Shown piece after piece: positions 1 through 64,000 of a DNA stretch of 64,000 nucleotides. Position numbers and translations under genes: made by a program. The notes beneath the pieces were generated by a model. That model ran no database searches. It was not told the origin of the DNA and saw nothing but the letters and a program-made list of their open reading frames with translations. Within the stretch, counting starts at the first letter, position 1. Each line of letters opens with the position of its first letter. The DNA is from Theocolax elegans (taxonomy: Eukaryota; Arthropoda; Insecta; Hymenoptera; Cerocephalidae): NCBI GenBank assembly GCA_026168455.1, contig CM047429.1:56179027-56243026 (forward strand), given 5' to 3'.

Positions 1-479
1 ATTACAATTTTTATTAGAAAATTAACACCGCATAGTAGCAAAAAAAAAAAAAAATAAACCACTGAACAAAATATATAAATTATTATCATTGCACAAAAAT
101 GATATTCGTTTAACAATATACGTATTACTGATAAATCCATCATATTAAATATTGAATTAATTATATAAATAAATAAATAATTCTACCCGCCACCAAGGTA
201 ATTCTAAAATATATATGCGTAGACCATACAATCAACACCTTAATAAGCGTTGCAACTACTAATGAGCTATTAGAAACCACCATCACCACCACCACCACCC
301 GTGAAAGTAACGATATATCGGGAAAGATGAGCTCGTAAAAAAATGATAAAAGAAGAAGGAGAAGAAAGAGGAGAAGAAAAAGAATATGAAGAAGAAGAAG
401 AAGTGGAAGAAGAAGAAGAAGAAGAAGAAGAAGCCACAGTAGAATTTCACCGCGACTAAGCCGAACACTTCCTTATCTG

Positions 480-820
480 CGCTGGATTAAGCGTCGGGTG
501 CATGCAAGCCTCGACAGAGACAGACGGAACGACCTTGCTGCTACTGCTCGCTCGGGACACTTCCGCCTGGTCCTTCCTTTCGACCGTCTATTCGCTCGTG
601 TCCCGGCCATTTCACGCTTCAAGGATCAAGAGCCGCGCTTTTAATCTCAAGCCACGCCCGGCTTTCGCGCGCATCTCTGACCTTTCGCTACCCGGTTTCA
701 CCTTATTACACGCAAACAAACCAGACTCTGCACCCCGATTCCCCGTTCGACGAATACCCGTTTCATTCCTCGTGCAATACCTAAACTTCTTATTGTCAAG
801 ATCCACTCGACTATTTTAAC
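480..820. other. GC- and CpG-richer block, unassigned
   Basis: This stretch is clearly GC-richer than its surroundings and holds overlapping open frames on both strands (105 codons on the plus strand from 502). Neither shows a recognisable domain, and the composition explains the openness. In hymenopteran genomes such blocks can be regulatory or unmethylated CpG-rich islands; that reading is an inference. Confidence 0.35.
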
Positions 821-2809
821 TGGATCACTATACGTGAATTTATTTTCAACCGTTTTATCCCTGTTTAAGCAAAATGATATACTTAGCGTGTTATTCCAGT
901 TTCGTATTAACTGCGGTATGGGAATTAGACTGGAAAAATATTGACTTTATTTTACGTAAATATGTAATTACATCTTTCATTATATGGTCATTTTTCCTAT
1001 TTCAATACGGAGATAATATTTCATTTTATTGATAATGCGTTAAATATTTATTATATCATTATAATAATTTATGTTTATACCTACATATATTTATGTAATT
1101 AATCGATTAATTAATTAAATATCTACTGCGTAATTAAAAGGACAATTTGTATCACTAACCTTCTGTACTATATATATATATGTATTGCAATTAGTCATTA
1201 AAAAGATTTTAAAAGATAATTTTTTATGATACATTTGAATTTAAAATCACTTACAATGCATTATCTTAAAAAAAAAAAAGAAATGAGGTACTTTAACCTC
1301 GCTCTATAACTGATCGAAATATCGGAAGGTCGTATTACATGAGCATAAAATTAAATATAGAACGATGCAATCATAAAGTACACATTAATAATCATTTTTA
1401 ATGCGTGCACCAATCGTACTACAATCAATAAGTACGTATACGCACTATTCAATATTTAATAAAAAAAAGTAATAAATTATAAAATCGCAAAATATATCAA
1501 AATATTGAAAATAAATATCAGCTCGTAAAATATAAAAATAAATTTGTTATTTGCTTCTAATCTTTAATTCTAATAATGACCACTTTCGATAAAAAAATGA
1601 TTATATGAGCTATAGGATATGATTCGTTTATTATGCATAATTTATACTTGAACGATATTATTGTTACAAGATTTGAATGTGCAATAATATAAACAGTCTA
1701 CACGTTGTGCGTATGGGTTATTGGGTCTTTCATTTGAAATGTTAATTAGTTTTGCTACTCGCAAACAGGAGCACTGTCTTTAGATAATCGTATAGACCAA
1801 ATGGTTAAGGCAATTGAACTAGTTAATTAATCTTGTTAAAGTATATAACATGAACTACTGTTGAAACATATTAAACTGCACTAAGTTTTAATACCTCATC
1901 ATAATTGAAATTTCATAATATTAAAAGTAATTATTTTGCTATGCAGAAACTTTTGTAAATTATAATAACTGTCTCAGATAACTTAATTTATACCTTATTG
2001 TAATTTAGAAAAAATACATTACTATAACTTCTCTTGAAAATTAAATAATAAAAAAAAATATCATATGATCACTCGATTAAAACGTCAGCCATGGTAGTTC
2101 AATTTAAAAGAACTGAATACTGATAAAAACTTGTAATTTCTATAAAAAGAGTATTTTAAATTTTAATAAATAAAGAAATTCTCAACTTTATTTTATTTTC
2201 TAACAACAAATTATGATAAAATCGATTTTTTTTTAAATAACTAGTTAAGGCATACAAATTTAATATATTATTATAACAAATTTTGTACAGGAATAAAACT
2301 ATCTAATAACTTTGAAAATCGAAAGTGTTGAATGATAGTACTAGGAATTCTTTTATAATATGACATAAAAAAAGTTATTTGAAAGTTTCATGTGAATCCC
2401 GTAACACAAAATTACTTTCCTTTTTCTTCCCAAGTTTTCAGTGAATATTTAAAGTTTTTAAAGAAGATAATTTTAATATTATTAAAATTATACATGCATT
2501 TATACTTATAACTCAAAATTATTGATGTTCACGAATCCATAAAAATTGGAAATTGTTCCAAATGCATGCATTAACCCAATAAACCCTTTTGCATGTATCG
2601 TTTTTTCTCGGTAGAATGTTCTATAAATATAGTCATTTTTTATTTTTTAATTATTATATAAATTTTAAGTTAATTTATATCAAAATATTGAATGTTACAT
2701 AAATGGCAGATGATATTTTAAAAAAATATTAACTGAATATTGGTGCGGTTTCGGTTTTAGTGTTATTCTTGTTTCATTTTTAATTAAGTCGAAATTTAAA
2801 TTAATACGC

Positions 2810-3064
2810 CATGAGTGATTTTTTATCGTCGAGGCAGTTTGTTTACAAAGGATAGGTTCTGCCGATTGTGATGAACTAATCATCAACAATATATTAGTTA
2901 ACGACGTTTCGAGAAAATTCATCCATCCTAATCGGGCTATACCTTTTATTTATAAAAATGTGATAAATGAACATATGTCTGTACATGATCATTCTTTCGA
3001 CTTTGACGGCATTAAAATTCTTGATACAGAAAAAATAGGAATAGAAGATTATCGTGGGAAATGA
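2810..3064. mobile_element. Penelope-like element fragment (inverted terminal piece plus endonuclease tail)
   Basis: On the minus strand 2898-2943 carries a CTCGAAACGTCG block preceded by GGATGGATGAA, the degenerate terminal motif seen elsewhere in this window. On the plus strand 2963-3064 reads NEHMSVHDHSFDFDGIKIL then DTE before a stop, which matches the H-x(n)-HSFDFD-x-IKILD-x-E signature typical of the GIY-YIG endonuclease end of Penelope-like elements (family knowledge). Both pieces are short and broken. The opposite orientation of the terminal piece and the ORF piece is usual for this class. Confidence 0.6.
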
Positions 3065-3617
3065 ATAATACCAATTCGGAACATAATGAATATGACAGAA
3101 ATCATAAAATCAGAATATCAACGTGACTAAGGCATCGCTAGTATGGAAGTCGAGAAAATTCACGGATTCATCGGAAAATTGCAGCTCATGGGTAAATGAT
3201 TAATTTGCCATACCTGGCTCCTCGTTGAGTTATGCAATAAACAAGCTTACTTCCTGGAATACAGGCCGTTCGCGTCATAAATTAACTAAGCACCTACCTC
3301 GATCATTTTCGAGTGCGGTTCAATTGCAAATTCGAGTACGCGCACTGGCTTATAATTCCCACCAGAAATATAACCCAGTGTTCATTTCCTTTGAAAATAG
3401 ATGATATACACAACACACGTACACGATACACATAAACAGAGATCGAGAGTGAGAGAAAGAGGAAAAGCGAGAGAGAGTGGAAAAGACAGGACCGGTGAAA
3501 AGTGAAAAGTACGTCGAAACACAGCAATAACTTTGTCTAGGTACTTTCTGCAAATAGAGTTTCCCTCGCATTTTCGGGGAGCTCTATTGTTCCACTAGCA
3601 TATAATACACATATAGG

Positions 3618-3658
<41 letters not shown>

Positions 3659-3890
3659 GTCTATATATTTATACACCTGCGGGTCGTGATTAATACATAA
3701 CGCGAGGACAGGTCTGCGTGTTTGAGAACGAAACGGTCGGTATAGAATGTGGGTCGCGGAAATTGGATTTTCTTTTGCACTCCGTTTATAATGGGTGTCT
3801 TGTGGATGACCTCTATTTATTTATGCGCATTCAAGGAATTTATATAATTTTGGTCATGCTTGTCTTTTATGTATTGCTAAACTACTATTC

Positions 3891-3983
3891 TCTCTTTCTC
3901 TCTCTCTCTCGCTCACACACACACACACGCACGCACTCTCTTTCTCTTTCTCTTTCTCTTTCTCTTTCTCTTTCTCTTTCTCG
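3891..3983. repeat. CT/TTTCTC microsatellite
   Basis: A run of CT, a short CA stretch, then tandem TTTCTC units. An apparent plus-strand open frame across it is only low-complexity Ser-Leu repeats. A TA run is just upstream at about 3625-3652. Confidence 0.95.
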
Positions 3984-4291
3984 GGTGATTTGTGACTTTC
4001 GAAAGAGAATTCGGGCGTTAATCAAAATTATATATAACGATGGGGCATTAGTTTGCAATTTCAAAATTAGAACTACAAGTGGTTAGGGGAAACTATCTCG
4101 TTGTGTGTTTGTATTGCTTCGAATGTTTGTATTAGATAAATGTACACAAGGTATCGGCTTTATTTATTAGTCTGTTTCTTATACTTGAACGTATACGCAT
4201 CTGATTATACATTTTAACGATAATTTTGATAATTCATCGTGCTAATATTAGTTTGATAATAATTATGGTAATAAATAATATAAATGCGCAG

Positions 4292-4955
4292 GTATTAAGG
4301 GAATATTAATAATTTTTTTTAAACAAATTATATTATTATTTACTTTTATTTAAAATTTTGTTGGCCAATTTATACATCACATAACTATTTTAATTAATTA
4401 TGAGATCCGTACTCTGATTTTATTTCTATAATGAACTTATCGCAGGATATCTCAGGAACCATTTCATTGAATAGGCTGAAATTTTAAGAGTAACTTTTAA
4501 ATATGATTTTAATTCACTTTAATGGGACAGAATTTCAATAAAATCCTAAATATTTATTTTAAAAAATGATTTAGCTGTTTTTACGCAATTTTTGTATTTT
4601 TAATATATTTTGATAAGAATATATTTTTATTATAATTTTAACACAATCTGTTCCGCTTAAGTGGATGTAAATTACATTTAAAAGTTACTGTTAAAATTTC
4701 AGCCTATTCGATGAAGTGGTTCCTGAGATATCTTGCGGTAAGTCTATTATCAAAAAAAATCAGAGTACAGAGTCTCATAATTAATTATTATACTTTTGTT
4801 ACATATAAATTGGTCAAAAAATTGTAATAACAGTTAATAATAATATAATTTCTTTAAAAAATTAAGAAATGTTTTCATGTGTTATAAAACAAATTATTAA
4901 TTTTTAAAATTGAATATCTTTTTTCAATTTTAACCCAGACTTGTCCCCTTAATAC
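4292..4955. mobile_element. Foldback / MITE-like element, about 660 bp
   Basis: The ends read GTATTAAGGG and CCCCTTAATAC. Inside, the segment containing CAGGATATCTCAGGAACC near 4443 is mirrored by GGTTCCTGAGATATCTTGC near 4720, and the flanking ACTCTGATTTT is mirrored by AAAATCAGAGTAC. The two arms can pair over much of their length. No transposase frame is present, so it would be non-autonomous. The superfamily is not determined. Confidence 0.7.
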
Positions 4956-7900
4956 AATTTTAAAATTTTACAGACATACATGTTATTTAAATGATGATTA
5001 CTAAAAATAATTTCATTAAAAATAAGTAGTGTACGAGTATTATTCAATAATTCGTTATAATATATTTTGAAACACTTGTGTAATTTTTATTATTAAACTT
5101 GGAAACATCAGTGTAATCAGCAAAGTGAACTGCACGCAATTGACCTTTCGACTTATTAATCAATACGATTCGTTCACTTAAAATAATTAAATCTTGTAAA
5201 GTAGAATATATATGCAAATACGTTCTTCTATTATTTAAAAGATAGTCCCGCGTAAGAGTAATTCTAAATATTCACCAACTTAAGGAATTATGCACAATGT
5301 CGCTCTGCTTACATTCAAAATTGAAAGCAAGATTTCGCTCAAAGTGAAACGACAAAAGTATCTCATTACGCAACACAAACCACACACTTGTTCGTCGCTC
5401 CAACGTAATTCCACCGTGGTGGAAACTACCTTCCGGTCCAAATATCAAACAACGACTTACAATATACAACCTGGAACTTTACCTCTTTTCATCTGCTTAT
5501 ACATAACATCGTATTCGCACCTCCACCTGTATATATTTCTAGTGAGACAGATAATGTAGCAAAGCGAATTTATAGAAGGACATATACATACGCATGCGAT
5601 AGTAACGCGAATATAAAGGTGCAAGAATCACCAAGCAAAACCAATGACTAAAAAGCACATGTACAAGCATAAATGTAGCAACGGTAAAAACTAAAACGAT
5701 ACATAACAATCATTAGTTCAAGGACTACATAGCACTCTAAGCGCTCACGAATTCATAATACTTAAACATGCGCATTCACCAAGATTAAGGGAAAGCAGCT
5801 TAAGTTTTCAAGTTTCTTTCTCTTGATCCCAGAATAATACAGTTGTAGGAACATCAGCAACATCAACGTGAAAGTGGAGCTGATTCGCATTCGAACGGAG
5901 AATTGAAAAGCACGCGCAAATAACGCATAATCCATACTATCCCGCAAACGAAATAAAACCGAGACGAGAAGATCGATTTATTCGCGAAAAACCCCTCCAA
6001 GAAGAATTAATGTATCGCGTTGTGACATCGTACCTATCGGACCATTAGTACGCGAGCCACGACTTTTGATTAAATGTTCAGGGAGACATTTGCGTCTCTC
6101 GGTGTTAGCGCGAACCTCGACTTGTCGCTTCCTCGTTGACTTATTATTTTTTTCTTTTCTTTTTTCGTTTTCTTTGTCCAACGTCGTCGACGGAAACTTG
6201 ATTGTATAAGCGCGTTTAAAGGACTGGCTTTTATGCATTTTGATGAACGAAGTCTCAGGCAGGTGAAAATTTTCGTGTTTGTTAACTGAGATTTTGATGA
6301 ATTTCCTCATTCGCAAATGATAAATATAATCTTGAAATTTGAGTATTTCTTCATTATTTTTTTTAATATAACCCGTATAAATTAATAAAGTAGTTATTTT
6401 ATTACAATAGAACCATAAAAATATAGATTTTAAGAGGATTTTTTTTATTCTGTGAATTAAATATCACGTAGAAGAGAAGTTTACATATAATAAATAATAA
6501 AAGAATATCAATCACGTATAAAGTTATCGACAATTTCTTTTTAAAAAAATAATAAATACTGAATTTTTACAAGATTAAAAATGTTACTTGATACATTTAA
6601 TCTTTAAACCAACAATTTTTGCAAATCACGTGACTTAAAATTATATCGCAGATATAACTCAGTAAATCGTAACTTTTTAAAGTAATTAAGAAACTTAATT
6701 AGTAGTTTTCTTAAAATTCTACATAAAATGTATTATTAATTAAAAGCAGTATAAAATTTTTAATTTATTAATTGGCTTACTGTAATTAATTTAGAAACGA
6801 ATAAATTATATTTAAAAATTTTAAAAAAATGTCATACTACTTTCATAAAATATATTGCACAGTATTATATCATCATTTATTTGGAACGAAGGGATGAAAA
6901 TTTAATTTATATAGTATATATTGCAATATTTAACATTGGCTAAGTGAAACAAAATAAAAAATCCAAAACATAATTCAAGTTATTAACGATAACTTACATG
7001 AATTTGGTTAATAATGATACAACGTTAAATTTCGTGAGCTTTCCATAGCATGCTCAACAATTAAATATCAAAAAGCGTTTGGAAGAGCTCCAAGAATAAG
7101 CTGTGGAAGATATCCGTTTCTGCAGTCAAATGCAGCTGTGTAACAAGAGGAAAAGAGAGCGAAGTTTATATTCGTTTACGAACGTATATGTATATATGCG
7201 CATACTCGGCGCGGTTTTTGATTTTATATGGCGAATGCGCGGCGACATAAAGTGCGGCTATCGGTAGAAATCAACGGAATTGCACGAAATATGCCAATAC
7301 CTATCTGAATCTGACGTTCATGCGGTGGCGTTCGACAAATTTTGTAATTAAAATCGTTTTTCACTTTTCTCCGCAAATTATTCAGATATTTTTGGTGTAA
7401 ATTTTATTAACGTCAACAGAACACTAGATGACACGAATTTCACTTAATATTTATAAGTTTTGCCAACTAAGGGATTATATATCCCGGTACAATTTTTTAT
7501 ATATATTACTGTACAAAACGTCCTCTTTTATTTATCTTTTTTAGTTGATAATATAGATGAAAGTTAGTTAATTGAACTGAAGGCATTTCTTAATAAGTAA
7601 AAGAATAAAATAATTATTAATATATGATATCACTATAAATGTAGCTTACACTCATAAAAATAAATATTACGAAACTTCAAATAAAAAATAAAATGAATAA
7701 TATACAAAGAGGAATAATGCTATGACTCTCTATGGTATAATTTATTGAATATTTATAAGACTTTTAAAAGTAAAGTAAAAGTTAAAATATATTAATACTT
7801 AAAGATATCTGATGAAGCACAAAGCATTAATATTTAATAATTAAGAACATATAGGCATTATATCGATATTTTTTAAAAGCACACGATATTGATTTGATAT

Positions 7901-10034
7901 TAGAGCCAAAGTTAGAATGATTACATCCGAATAAAATTTTAATTTGGTACATATTTATTTAACCAATTTTACACGTAACTGAACTTTCAAGGATGTAAAG
8001 TATTCGAATGTGAGAAATCACTTTAGAAGGGTGAATTTTTTACTCTCTCGGTAGAGAATACGATACCCCGAATTCTCTAAAAACCCGCAACTGCGAAGGT
8101 CCATTCGATGAAAAAAAAGGAAATCCGGCACGGAAGAAGCTTCGTGAGGTCAGCGAAATGCCGAGGCATCAATCCACTTGTTGGCCCTTTCACCCGTTAA
8201 TTCTGATTCTCGGTCGTCGCATCCACTTTCACGTTTCTTGCTCGAGCTCATTAGCAATGCGAGCACGACATTATCGTGATACGCGCAAATGGACAGAAAA
8301 GGTGCATAATACATGCGTGATCCGTGTATACATATACTCAAACTAAATAAAGTTTCAATTTGTTCTGTAAAAGTGCAATCGTGCATAGATTTCAATGATG
8401 CTTTTCGTTTCTTTTGCTGTTCGTTAGATTTTGGTACTTACTGTTCACGTTCCTCCAGTTCGACCACTCGATTATTGTCTGCGTATGTGTTAGGGCAAGA
8501 GGTCCATATTTTAAAAGCGGTAAGGAGGAGAGACAAAGAGAACAAAAAAATATATGAATTATGTGTCTATATAATTGTGTTAATGGGATCAGATTAACTG
8601 GTGATCTGTGCTTATCTTGATCTTTTCTATTTTCCGTTGTACGGATTCTTAATTGTTAAATATACCAAAACACTGATATTTGGTCATTCTAATTGTGTAT
8701 TTTGCATACGCCAGTTTACACCATACGGTGAACTGTCGGTGTATGTTTATATAACATACGTACTGTTATTTTACAAAATGGTTTTGATATGCACAGTACG
8801 CCAGCTCCGCGTATATGCACATAAAGCTACGTATTGTTGTTTTAATGTGTTACATTGAATTACACAAGCAAACTCAAAATTGACTTGATAAAAAATAAAA
8901 TAAGGAATTGCAACAATTATCTTTTTTTCAATAAATATTTATATGTAATTTATATACATATATTGATCGACTTACTCAATTTGTATGCAATCAATACTAC
9001 ATACGTTCAAATCAAATGTACGTTATCATTGGCAAATACAACAAATATTGTTATTTAATCGTTTATTTTAATATTTCAAAATATACGAAGTTCAATAATA
9101 ATAATAATTGATGTAAAACACGCTATAAATGTAGTTACGAACAAGACACATGCGTGTATGACAATTTGTATCAGGAAATTTTTTAAAATTCATACATGTA
9201 CAGCATCCAAAATCGCGTTCAATTATATTATAATAATCTACGTTATTAATAGTAATCATGGTATACGTATGTATTATCGTGTAAGATATAATGTTAGCCT
9301 GTGTGATTTAAGCACATATCCAAAATTAATTCAAAATTCGTTAATAACATACATTTAAAATATTTTAAATTTTATAATAAATCGACACATGCACAATTAA
9401 TCAATTCTTATTAATAAAAGAAACGATGGCAGCAACAAGCAAATTATTCATATATATATATGCAATTACTTTTATTTGAACATCCGATACGTTTGATATT
9501 TTAATTAATAAAAAAAATTTTTTGGTAAGCATGGAATTTTCGTTAAAGTGCAATTTGGTCTGTCAATACGCAAGGCACGTTTCCACTAATATAGATTTAT
9601 TTTAGCGATTTCGATAATCGATATGCATACAAAAATTATAATTTATCAATTTCAAGCTTATACAAATACGTAATGATAAAGTAAGTACAATTACCGGTTT
9701 ATTTGTCTATTCAAATGTGAGTATGGTACTTCAATATGTACAACGTGCTGCATAATGCATTTCATTTTTCAAACGTATAATATTTTAGTTAGTCTGTACA
9801 ATTAATTTGCCTAACACACAAAATATATAATTATTTATAAATATAAATTGAATATTTTGTATTTACCTTTACCTATATTTTAAGTTTAAAATCGTAATAT
9901 CATATTTGATGGATCGATAAAGAAAAATGTTAACCATATTATTTCACTGTCCACGTTTTGATTTATATATATATAAAATGAAAATGATATTAATAGTTAA
10001 TATAGTTTTCATTTAATTAATCGAGTCAACTCAC

Positions 10035-61588
<51,554 letters not shown>

Positions 61589-64000
61589 CTGAAATGTAAA
61601 GGGGAACAATCAACTCATCTTATCTATCCTTCTCAAGATTAAAAATCAAACGAAAAATTATTCGTGTTATCTGATTAATTAAATTTTCCCTAGTAATAAT
61701 AATAATATTATAACTGAAAAATATCGTATTTCAATTATAAAACTGCGCTATGACGATTTATTCATAACGTTATATTATTTAATTCAATGATCAGATTTTG
61801 CTTCTTTAATTAATATAAATTTAATTAAATATAATTATCATACGAGAATACACGGGGAAAAATACTTGCGCGTTATAGTTTAACTTTGCATATTAAATTA
61901 AAGTATACAATTTAATGAAGGTTACGCATACATATACACATATACATATACATATATATAGATAACTACATAGCATGTGTAGAAAAATACAAATTTTTAA
62001 CTTTGTCATCGAACTAAATCGATTGTCATTTAGTTTAATTTATTAGACTATTTGCACTAGTTAATATTATATATTGGAAAATAATGGCTAAAGTTAAGAC
62101 TGGAAAAATGTGAAGACATTTCGTTTTCCACCGTCGGAAAGACGGAACCATTAGAAAGGGCTTAAAGCTGTGCGGTATCGATTTATAGATTTTCCAAAAG
62201 ATTAATGGAGCTCGTATGAAAGTAACAGAAACACTTCATAGAGCCTTGAGAGAAAGAGAGAAGGAGAATCTTGCACTATAGGAAAGCCAAACAAAAGAAC
62301 AAGAGAAGAAAAGAAGTAGAATAAAAATCGAGTATAGCTTGCGGAAGTAAACGGTTGGCTCATTTCCCTTGTCGTTGCTTATAAAACCACGAATACGACC
62401 AAACTTTTCGATAATGCGCGTATAGTATCAGAAAAAATGCCAGGTAAATGAGAGATGCAATTATAAAAAAAATATTCACTTTCGCAGATATATAATATTC
62501 TACGAAATTCCTCTCTAGTAATTTTTACCTTATTTTAACCTGTTCGCTACATATAAAAAAAATGAATAATTTATTTCTACTAAGCACGAGTAAAACATTT
62601 AATAACCATTTAATGATTTCCGTTGAAAAAGAAAGGCACAGAATAGACGTTATGGGTAGACAAAGTAAATTAAATAGTAGTTTTACTTTGATAAAAAATA
62701 TTCTACGATATATTGAAAGCGAATAGTTATTAATGAATTATGTAGATATAAGTGAAAAGTATACATTCACGATCTTCGTGATTTAGGGGATAAATTAGTG
62801 AAGGGTTAGGAGGCTTTGCCTAATGGAGAAGGGTAATTAGGCGTTGACTAGCGCGCGAGGATTTTATAGACCAAAGTGTTGCATGGTCTTTAAGAGTAAT
62901 TGCATCAGCACGGCTAAGTTAGTTTGGCATGTCTTACGCCTTCCTTCGCATCTCTGCTAATCTTTTGTAACGTATTAACATTCAATTGAGTGATCAACAC
63001 GTGTTGTATATTTTAACGAAAACATTCTTATTATTTATTTATACGTTTTCTAATTGAGTACATATAATATTTATGTACATAAATATTATTTTAAAAAATA
63101 TAATTTATTTGGTTCACTTCCAGTGAAACAAGTTTATAAAACACGGGCGTTTTACAGTTTTATTTATTAGATGCGACATTTTCAATAGTGAATGACGAAA
63201 ATTCAACTACATATTCGTAATCATCGAACTGAAAAAACCTCTCAAAAATATATATTTTCAAGTGAGTTAGAAAGAAAAATGTGTGCTTGAGTGGATTAAA
63301 ATCATCCATTTTGAAATTCATATTTTCGGGAACGAAATTTTAATGGTCATTTTATAAATGAAACTTCTTTGTGACTCATAATTCACGAGTTTCAAACTTT
63401 AATAAAATTAAACACCAGTTTAAATTTTAAATGATGACTAAATCTTTAATCTTCAATATTTTATTTTAAATTACATTATAAAATATGTAATAAACTAATT
63501 TAAAATGACGTGTTTTATATAAAATATATAAACTCTGAAAATTAAAGTTAATGACAAGTTAGTACTGAGTACTACGAGAAATAAATTTACTAAATGTGTA
63601 ATATAATTTGATAAATGTAAATGTTAAAATAAACTTCAAACGATCGATCGAATAATTATATAAGCTTTTATATGTGATTAGAATTTAATTAAAATAATAA
63701 TACTGCAAATGCATATTGAGTTTCAACTACGAAAGGGTGTAAAAAATATAACTTTATTATAAAGTTTATTCAGTGATAAGTGAGAAAGAATTAAAAATAC
63801 ATGTGGAAAACTTTACACTAAACTCGACACATTAAATAAATGCTTGCAAAAGTTTTAAACGTTAAAAAGTTACTAGCAGTACATTTTACGCTTTACTGTT
63901 ATCTCTTTTCCAGAACCGGATAAAAAATAATCCCTGCCACGCTGTAATTGAAGTATGGAAATCGAAAAGATACAAAATCCATTCAATTCAATTTTATGGG
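61589..64000 (-). other. Intron upstream of Ig-A, no exon recognised
   Basis: AT-rich sequence to the window edge. The phase 1 acceptor at 61589 requires an upstream exon, which I could not find here; it should lie beyond 64000. A GC-neutral patch at about 62130-62460 and 62780-62960 has no coding character. Confidence 0.7.

Larger units (their letters stand above)
1..10034. other. Intronic or 3' flank, no coding exon recognised
   Basis: AT-rich sequence downstream of the transmembrane exon. It should be intron leading to the cytoplasmic exon(s), but I found no open frame with a convincing acceptor, donor and protein-like composition. It contains a GAA/CTT-rich tract (about 340-435), a GC-richer block (about 480-820), a Penelope-like fragment (2810-3064), AT and CT microsatellites (3615-3985) and a foldback element (4292-4955). 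GC-richer patches at about 5950-6300 and 7080-7320 and 8150-8530 have no assignable gene. Confidence 0.6.

Noticed and set aside
502..819. 105-codon plus-strand frame in the GC-richer block
   Set aside because: An overlapping frame is open on the other strand, and no domain or splice structure is visible.
5978..6316. 112-codon minus-strand frame, considered as the missing cytoplasmic exon
   Set aside because: Lys/Arg-rich with no receptor-tail motif, and I could not match a phase 1 acceptor and donor to it convincingly.

Overview
The window is AT-rich animal nuclear DNA, almost certainly from an insect. It has widely spaced short exons with GT-AG introns, many microsatellites, and scattered GC-richer blocks in an AT-rich background, which fits Hymenoptera. 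A 197-bp solo-LTR-like element with an ATAT target duplication and an internal tRNA-like block resembles, from memory, the miniature LTR elements (TRIMs) described in ants. An ant is therefore my best guess, by inference only. No bacterial-style operon, CRISPR array or rRNA gene is present.

One host gene is visible. It runs on the minus strand from beyond 64000 to beyond position 1 and encodes a single-pass, multi-immunoglobulin cell-surface receptor. Twelve exons between 61588 and 10035 splice in one continuous frame (2568 nt, 856 codons) and give eight Ig domains followed by a transmembrane exon. The signal peptide, any more N-terminal Ig domain, the cytoplasmic tail and the stop codon were not found. 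Domains A, B and C are each split over two exons. Domains D to H are each one exon with phase 1 at both ends. The arrangement fits insect adhesion receptors of the neuromusculin / Sidestep-like kind, but I cannot fix the orthologue from sequence alone.

The rest is intronic and rich in mobile-element remains. These include Penelope-like element (PLE) fragments with a GIY-YIG-like endonuclease tail, inverted terminal pieces and hammerhead-ribozyme-like motifs near 2.9, 22.0, 25-27, 29.3 and 43.3 kb. There is a 1.69-kb foldback element at 17958-19650 and other foldback or MITE elements at 4.3, 26.5, 28.0, 30.5, 31.9, 36.5, 39.8, 53.6 and 60.2 kb. A solo LTR lies at 28.4 kb and is duplicated at 30.8 kb.

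Two local direct duplications stand out. One (about 26.2-28.9 kb against 29.0-31.3 kb) carries a truncated copy of an Ig-B exon and joins through an indel-rich stretch that looks like uncorrected long-read sequence. The other is a 1293-bp tandem copy at 48481-51066. Either may be real and recent, or an assembly false duplication. The 20-kb intron between Ig-A and Ig-B (39589-59565) holds several GC-richer blocks that could be regulatory; no conserved coding exon was found there.
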